From Kamptonema formosum PCC 10802 (lineage in GTDB: Bacteria > Cyanobacteriota > Cyanobacteriia > Cyanobacteriales > Oscillatoriaceae): a stretch of DNA of 64,000 nt. Position numbers and translations under genes: made by a program. The notes beneath the pieces were generated by a model. The model was given only the letters and a program-made list of their open reading frames with translations. It was not told where the DNA came from and ran no database searches. The stretch covers positions 540,667 through 604,666 of the forward strand of contig NZ_KB235949.1 in NCBI RefSeq assembly GCF_000332335.1, in the 5' to 3' direction. Every line of letters starts with the position of its first letter. Position 1 is the stretch's first letter. Below are positions 59,186-64,000 of this stretch, in pieces.

Positions 59186-59377
59186 TTACCCATCAGAACC
59201 GCTCTCCTGGCGTTGAGCGATGATGTGAGACATAATTGCCTTGGCATCCTCCAACGCCAGACGGGTCTGGGGGTGTTTGTAGGCAATGCCCAACCGGTCG
59301 CACAGCCGGCAAACCTCCTCTACAGGAAGATTGTAATCGGAGGCGATTTCTGCTATAGACAAATCGGCAAACCCCAT
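59186..59377 (-). CDS. 63-aa conserved protein with IF2_N-like helices
   Basis: Reads MGFADLSIAEIASDYNLPVE, EVCRLCDRLGIAYKHPQTRL and ALEDAKAIMSHIIAQRQESG. The S-I-A-E-I-A-x-x-x-x-L-x-x-x-E-V-x-x-L-C-x-x-L-G-I pattern resembles the small helical domain at the N-terminus of translation initiation factor IF-2. Proteins like this are conserved beside psbV in several cyanobacteria; function unknown. It is 198 bp upstream of psbV on the same strand. Confidence 0.72.
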   Translation of the reverse strand: MGFADLSIAEIASDYNLPVEEVCRLCDRLGIAYKHPQTRLALEDAKAIMSHIIAQRQESGSDG

Positions 59378-59918
59378 AATGATGATGGTTAGCTGAAAGG
59401 AGTTGATAGAGCCACGTCAATATAATGCCACCTTCTACGCACCTTTCGATGCACCTGTGTCAAATTTCAATCCCGTTTGCGGGATTCACTCCCACTGCTG
59501 ACATCCCGCGTCAGATTTTCGCACCCCAGACTCACCGGCAGCCGGTTGCGCCGCCAGAACTCCCTACCACACCGGAGCGTCAAAGTCAAGGGAGCCGGCA
59601 GGCCGGCGCTGCATATTCCAAGCGATGTTGAACCCGGCACCCCAACCCCCTGCCTCTTATCCCCAGAGGGGGCCCCACCTTCCCCGCAGGCGGGGAGGGG
59701 GAGTGAGAGGGGGCTCTCGGGCTGGCCCACATCAGGAAATTATGCATTTAACTTACACTATTATAGCCAATTTCCAAGTCCCATGAGCATCGCTTCAAGC
59801 AGCTTTAGGCGGATCTGATAATTGCAGGAATAAGCAAATTAAAAGCATTTTCCTTAGCAGCCTGTCTGTCAGGCTGAACCGGCACTCTCAACAGGGCAGT
59901 CCTGCTGAAGCTCACCGC
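59378..59918. other. Intergenic region with CCCC/GGGG palindrome
   Basis: A large palindromic repeat (CACCCCAACCCCCTGCCTC...GGCGGGGAGGGGGAGTGAGAGG) fills 59634-59712, the same family as 25373 and 49420. No gene recognised; accD ends at 59919 on the opposite side. Confidence 0.6.
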
Positions 59919-60863
59919 TCAGCGGTCACTGGTGACTTTTCCAGACCGGCTCTCTTCGAGGGGGATAGCTTGGGGGATTTGCAGGCGGTGGGCTGCCGGT
60001 GGCAGGGGAGTCAAATGCAGGCAAATCAGCTTAGCCAGAGTTGGCTTCAGCTGGGTGCGGGGCACAATTGCATCCACAAAGCCGTGCGAGAGCAAGTCCT
60101 CAGCGCTCTGAAAATCCTCGGGCAGCTTTTCGCGCAGAGTTTGCTCGATCACCCGGCGACCGGCAAAGCCGATAGTGGCCTTTGGCTCAGCCAGAATAAT
60201 GTCGCCCAACATAGCAAAGCTAGCCGTCACCCCCCCCGTAGTCGGGTTAGTCAGCACCGGCATGTAGAGCAGACCGGCGCTGCGGTGGCGCTCCAGAGCC
60301 CCAGAGATTTTGGCCATTTGCATCAGGCTCAGCATCCCCTCCTGCATGCGGGCACCGCCAGAGGCGCAGACAACAATCACCGGCAAGCCCATCTTTGTGG
60401 CGTGCTCTATCAAACGGGTGAGTTTTTCCCCCACAACCGAGCCCATACTGCCGCCCATAAACCGGAAGTCCATCACCCCGAGGGCCACCGTTAGCCCATC
60501 CAGCTGCCCCACCCCCGTCTGCACCGCATCGGCCAGGCGGGTTTTTTCCTGGTACTCGCGCAAGCGGTCCCCATAGGACTTGCGGTCATAAAACTTCAGC
60601 GGGTCAGTCGGGCGCAGTTCCTCATCCAGGGGCGTCCAGGTGTTGGCGTCAATTAGCTGGCGGATGCGCTCCTCACTGAACACCCGGTTGTGATGGCCGC
60701 ACTCCAGGCAGACCATTTGGTTCGCCCGCAAGTCTTTAGTGTAGGAGAGCACCCCACAAGCCTCGCATTTATTCCAAAGACCGTCGGCAATCTCGCGCTC
60801 CTGCCGGTCTTTGCTAATTGGGCCAGATTTCCGTCGATTTGCAAACCAATCAAATAGAGACAT
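59919..60863 (-). CDS. accD: Acetyl-CoA carboxylase carboxyltransferase subunit beta
   Basis: 314 aa. With AccA it transfers the carboxyl group from biotin to acetyl-CoA in fatty-acid synthesis. Zinc ribbon Cys33, Cys36, Cys52, Cys55 ([21 protein letters not shown]). Carboxyltransferase core: [60 protein letters not shown] and [20 protein letters not shown]. The C-terminal tail is species-specific. A broken DUF2007-like gene lies just upstream on the same strand. Confidence 0.96.
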   Translation of the reverse strand: MSLFDWFANRRKSGPISKDRQEREIADGLWNKCEACGVLSYTKDLRANQMVCLECGHHNRVFSEERIRQLIDANTWTPLDEELRPTDPLKFYDRKSYGDRLREYQEKTRLADAVQTGVGQLDGLTVALGVMDFRFMGGSMGSVVGEKLTRLIEHATKMGLPVIVVCASGGARMQEGMLSLMQMAKISGALERHRSAGLLYMPVLTNPTTGGVTASFAMLGDIILAEPKATIGFAGRRVIEQTLREKLPEDFQSAEDLLSHGFVDAIVPRTQLKPTLAKLICLHLTPLPPAAHRLQIPQAIPLEESRSGKVTSDR

Positions 60864-60954
60864 GAAAGCGGTTAATTCCTTACTAGACGCATGCAGTTCC
60901 CCTGCCGGTCAAACCCTTAGACTTTCTATCCTATACCCGGAAAGCGACACCCAG

Positions 60955-61170
60955 TCACTCTGGCAAGCCAGACTCTTCCCCCTCCACAGGACTGAGGAGG
61001 AGCAGCGCCCTCCAGCGGTCTTGTGAGCTTGCCTTGCAGCGCCGCCCGACAGCCGGCACCCAAATAAGACCCCGCTCCCAAATCTACAATCCGGGTGGGG
61101 ATCTCGTGAGCGGCCAGCACTTGCTGCATCAATTCAGCCTGCGGGCGGCTGCCAGTAGTTCGAGCGCGCG
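60955..61170 (-). pseudogene. DUF2007-like (putative signal-transducing) protein, frameshifted
   Basis: Minus-strand frame reads RTTGSRPQAELMQQVLAAHE, IPTRIVDLGAGSYLGAGCRA and ALQ, then shifts by one base to ASSQDRWRALLLLSPVEGEE and ends at TGA (60955-60957). Together this matches small DUF2007-type proteins (E-A-E-L-x-x-x-L-x-A-H-x-I-P-A-R-I-V-D). The N-terminal few residues also appear out of frame. Probably inactive unless the shifts are sequencing errors. Confidence 0.62.
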
Positions 61171-61709
61171 ATCCAACAGACGACCTTAATTTTATCAAGC
61201 CACCGGCCTTAATCCGCTCTGGCGGCGCACCGCCCAAGCCCTATCCCAACCTACCAGATTTTCAGGCAGCAGTGCGTTTTCTGGTTTTTCGCGCTCCCCG
61301 CCTCAGCCGGGGAGCGAGGGGTGGCCCGCTTGAGCCTGCCGGTTGTGGCAAATCGTGGGGCGGTGTGGGGTGGGAGCCCCCTGTGCCCGCTGCCCGCACA
61401 CCGCTCAAAGGCACCGGCAGGCGTGATTGTTCGGGCAGGAAAGCCCACCCTTCCCCAGCGGTTGAGCCACCGGCACCCAACACCGGCAGCTGCCGGTGGG
61501 GCTGTACCCTGGGAATATTGCGCTAAATCACACCGCGCTGTTACAAAACATTAAACAATAAAATTACAAATCTCAAGCATCTACCCTGGCTTGGGGTCAA
61601 GGGGACTTTCCTGCAGTCAATCAGCAAGCTGGATACCCGGCTGCTGGCTGGCTAAAATCTGCTGCCCGCCCAGCCGCCCATTCCCCACTCGCCCACGGAT
61701 GGCACAACT
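61171..61709. other. Intergenic region upstream of the sensor kinase
   Basis: 539 bp, very GC-rich to 61500 with many ACCGGC/GCCGGT words, then AT-rich (61525-61600), where a promoter for the kinase is likely. No gene recognised. Confidence 0.45.
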
Positions 61710-63491
61710 ATGATTTTTCAGCCTCACCCAACAAAAACTGAACCCGCTTCCAACCCTTCGCAAGCCCACTCATCGGAGAACTCAGGCTGGCTCAACCGGC
61801 AGGTGCGCCGCCTGAAGATTGGAACCAAAATAAGCCTCGGCTACGCCCTCAGCTTTGGGATTGCCGCTGCCGGCATCTCAGCGGGGCTGCTGGTGGGAGA
61901 CTCTTACCGCCAACTTGCCGAGAACCGCGAGCAGCAAACCGGCGAAGAAGTCAGGCTTTTCACTCACTTGCAAACCGCTGTACTCCAGTCTATCCGGCAC
62001 CAGCAGCAGCTGATTCCTCTAGCAGGACAGCCGCAAAAGTTTCAGCGAGAATACTCCCATCTCCTCACTCATGCGGCGCAAGTCAAACAGCTGTGGTCGC
62101 AAGTCCAATCCTTAGCGCAAAAGAAGAGTTTCCTCACCGATGTTGATGCCGAGGCTCTCCCCGTATTCCTGCAAACCTACCAAGGGGTGCCGCAGGCATA
62201 CTTTCAGGAACTAGATAAACTCATCGCGCCAATCAATCCACCTTCTTTGAAGCCAAACGAGAGATTGGCAGCGCAAAACCGCCTGCTGGAGTTCACCACG
62301 AGCCCTGTTGCGAGCCGGTTTGATAGCATTGCGGATGCCCTAACTGATATCATTCAAGTAGGGCGCGATCTCGAACAGCAGCGGGATGCTGCAATGATGG
62401 CTGCCATTCGCGTCAAAAATGGGATTGTTGCCGCCGGCATCCTCTTGTCAGGGGGAGTGGCGTTCCTGTTCGCTCGCTACACCCGCCGCGCTATTGTTCG
62501 CCCCCTGGAAGAAGCCATCGGTGTCGCTCAGCAAGTCACCCGCGAATCTAACTTTTACCTGCAAGTGCCGGTGACTTCTGCTGATGAAGTGGGCGTCTTA
62601 GCCACTTCTCTCAACCAACTCATTGTCAGAGTAAGGCAGTTGCTGGCAGAACTGGAAGCAGAAAAAGAAGCCCAGCTGTTCCAGAATGAGAAAATGGCCA
62701 GCCTCGGGCGCACGCTTGCCGATGTGGCGCACGAACTCAACAATCCTATCAACTTCATCTATGGCAACTTAGACGCAGCTAAAGGCTACATATTGGATAT
62801 TTTAGCGCTGCTGGAAACTTACGAAGCTGAGATAGAAAACCCACCGGCAGCAGTTCGAGAGCACTCAGACGAAATAGACCTGGATTTTGTTAAAGAAGAC
62901 TTGCCGAAAATTTTACGTTCGATGAAAGTCGGTACGGAACGCGCCCGGGATATTATCCTGACGTTGAAAAATTTCTCCCGCCTGGATGACAGCGCCCCCC
63001 ACCCTGTAGATTTGCACGAATGTATTGAGAGTACGCTGATGATTCTCAACAACCGGCTCAAAAAGGATATTAAGCTGGTGCGCAAGTACGGGGACATCCC
63101 AGCGGTTGAAGGGTACATGGGTTTGCTCTACCAGGTGTTTATGAATATCCTCAGCAATGCCGTCGATGCCTTAGAGGAAAAACAGGTATCTCAAGACGGC
63201 AAGCAGATTGTCATCACCACTGAGCTAGACAGTGACTGGGTGGTGGTGCGAATTGCGGACAATGGAGTGGGGATTGCGCCGGACAAGCAAAATAATATCT
63301 TTAATACCTTTTTTACCACAAAACCGAGAGGTGTGGGCACCGGCTTGGGGCTGTCAATTAGCCGCCAGATTGTGGAAAAGAAACATGGCGGCAGAATTAC
63401 GTTTTGCTCTGCTGCCGGCACGGGTACGGAGTTTGCCATCGGGCTGCCGGTGACACAGCCCACCGGCAAGGCTTCATTCGTTAAGGGGTGA
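61710..63491 (+). CDS. HAMP sensor histidine kinase
   Basis: 593 aa. First membrane helix about 43-65 (ISLGYALSFGIAAAGISAGL), periplasmic helical sensor about 66-238 (HLQTAVLQSIRHQQQLIPLA), second helix about 240-262, HAMP (about 262-315, RAIVRPLEEAIGVAQQVTRE), then HisKA with His341 (LADVAHELNNPINFIYGNL, the HisKA subtype common in cyanobacteria) and HATPase with N-box NILSNAVDAL, G1 DNGVGIAP and G2 GVGTGLGLSIS. All catalytic boxes are present. No response regulator is adjacent. The 27-bp hairpin array begins 40 bp after the stop codon. Confidence 0.94.
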   Translation: MIFQPHPTKTEPASNPSQAHSSENSGWLNRQVRRLKIGTKISLGYALSFGIAAAGISAGLLVGDSYRQLAENREQQTGEEVRLFTHLQTAVLQSIRHQQQLIPLAGQPQKFQREYSHLLTHAAQVKQLWSQVQSLAQKKSFLTDVDAEALPVFLQTYQGVPQAYFQELDKLIAPINPPSLKPNERLAAQNRLLEFTTSPVASRFDSIADALTDIIQVGRDLEQQRDAAMMAAIRVKNGIVAAGILLSGGVAFLFARYTRRAIVRPLEEAIGVAQQVTRESNFYLQVPVTSADEVGVLATSLNQLIVRVRQLLAELEAEKEAQLFQNEKMASLGRTLADVAHELNNPINFIYGNLDAAKGYILDILALLETYEAEIENPPAAVREHSDEIDLDFVKEDLPKILRSMKVGTERARDIILTLKNFSRLDDSAPHPVDLHECIESTLMILNNRLKKDIKLVRKYGDIPAVEGYMGLLYQVFMNILSNAVDALEEKQVSQDGKQIVITTELDSDWVVVRIADNGVGIAPDKQNNIFNTFFTTKPRGVGTGLGLSISRQIVEKKHGGRITFCSAAGTGTEFAIGLPVTQPTGKASFVKG

Positions 63492-63530
63492 GGGGTTATA
63501 GCAATTCACCTTGTTTCGGGGCGGTTTCCG

Positions 63531-63817
63531 TTCGTAGTTGGGCTTCAGCCCAAAAGGTTCGCAGTTGGGCTTCAGCCCAAAAGGTTCGTAGTTGGGCTTC
63601 AGCCCAAAAGGTTCGTAGTTGTGGCTTTAGCCCAAAAGGTTCGCAGTTGGGCTTCAGCCCAAAAGGTTCGTAGTTGGGCTTCAGCCCAAAAGGTTCGTAG
63701 TTGGGCTTCAGCCCAAAAGGTTCGTAGTTGGGCTTCAGCCCAAAAGGTTCGTAGTTGGGCTTCAGCCCAAAAGGTTCGTAGTTGGGCTTCAGCCCAAAAG
63801 GTTCGTAGTTGGGCTTT
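63531..63817. repeat. 27-bp tandem hairpin array
   Basis: Ten full units start at 63531, 63558, 63585, 63612 (28 bp), 63640, 63667, 63694, 63721, 63748 and 63775, plus a partial unit at 63802. The unit is TTCGTAGTTGGGCTTCAGCC followed by CAAAAGG, and each contains the hairpin TTGGGC-TTCA-GCCCAA. Variation is limited to GTAG/GCAG and one unit with an extra T and C-to-T change. Not CRISPR: there are no unique spacers. Confidence 0.92.
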
Positions 63818-63978
63818 ATAGCAGTATGCACTTAGGTTAGAACATTAGACCTTCAGGCTCGGCGGACGCCCCCCTACGCCTATATAGCAGTAAGCATTTA
63901 GGAAACCTACATTCCGGCCTCCCTTGCTCCAGAGCTTCCGAAGCTTCTATTGTTCTAACCAATATGACTGCTGCTATA
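63817..63978. repeat. 162-bp MITE-like element
   Basis: Imperfect terminal inverted repeats: left TATAGCAGTATGCACTTAGG then TTAGAACATTAGAC; right, reverse-complemented, TATAGCAGCAGTCATATTGG then TTAGAACAATAGAAG. A second TATAGCAGTAAGCATTTAGG lies inside at about 63884. One end recurs at 3497-3524 and related ends at 54107-54213. No coding capacity. Confidence 0.75.
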
Positions 63979-64000
63979 TCCGATTAAATGAGATTTGTAA

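Noticed and set aside
63531..63817. Possible CRISPR array
   Set aside because: The 27-bp units are contiguous and nearly identical, with no unique spacers and no cas genes.
1..64000. tRNA, rRNA, tmRNA or RNase P RNA genes
   Set aside because: I looked for T-arm and conserved core sequences by eye and found none; absence is not proven.

Overview
The window comes from a cyanobacterial chromosome. It carries photosystem II cytochrome c-550 (psbV), its paralogue psbV2, a cytochrome c6 (petJ), plastid-type accD and several cyanobacterial small-protein families. Unusually abundant interspersed palindromes, heptanucleotide repeats and MITE-like elements in a moderately GC-rich genome suggest a large-genome filamentous, Oscillatoriales-like organism. 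That placement is inference; no rRNA or tRNA gene is visible to confirm it.

Layout. 1-3 kb: the C-terminal end of a CHAT protease-like protein converges on a TpsB/ShlB outer-membrane translocator. 3-6.4 kb: a decayed TIGR03032 / family-41 glycosyltransferase locus with in-frame stops, a repeat array and a frameshift. 6.6-10.1 kb: a DUF928 protein, a beta-propeller/transglutaminase fusion and a 48-aa single-membrane-span protein. 10.5-14.1 kb: a CAP-RTX repeat protein and a DUF1778/GNAT toxin-antitoxin pair. 14.8-23 kb: smc, a double PRC-barrel protein, a PBP4-type carboxypeptidase (dacB) and a membrane-anchored tandem-domain protein. 23-30 kb: a tight three-gene unit ending in fdhD, a WD40 protein built from ten 126-bp units, and an FdhF/YdeP-like molybdopterin oxidoreductase that could be the client of FdhD. 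30.8-37 kb: a 1970-aa multi-PAS hybrid histidine kinase. 37-41 kb: ilvB with an added C-terminal zinc ribbon, an MFS transporter and a small alpha/beta-hydrolase. 42-49 kb: two related diguanylate cyclases around a TnpB remnant. 49-53.9 kb: an accessory region with a Uma2 remnant, mntA with a stop-interrupted hepT, and a five-gene AAA+ ATPase/membrane-protein operon divergent from a vWA-MoxR-associated-type HTH protein. 55-61 kb: petJ, a REC-GGDEF response regulator, psbV2, psbV, a small helical protein, accD and a broken DUF2007-like gene. 61.7-64 kb: a HAMP sensor kinase followed by a 27-bp hairpin array and a MITE-like element.

Main themes. Signalling is heavily represented: two histidine kinases and three GGDEF proteins, two of which keep the RxxD product-inhibition site. 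FdhD and the molybdopterin oxidoreductase plausibly form a maturation/client pair. Mobile repeats have entered both intergenic and coding DNA, including the ATPase domain of the hybrid kinase. At least seven genes are broken or are remnants.

The best candidate for an undescribed system is the 50.3-53.9 kb AAA+ operon: a Cdc48/phage-tail-type ATPase, two small membrane-inserting proteins, two soluble proteins of unknown family and a divergent HTH protein of a type linked to NTP-dependent conflict systems. Its function is inferred only from gene content.
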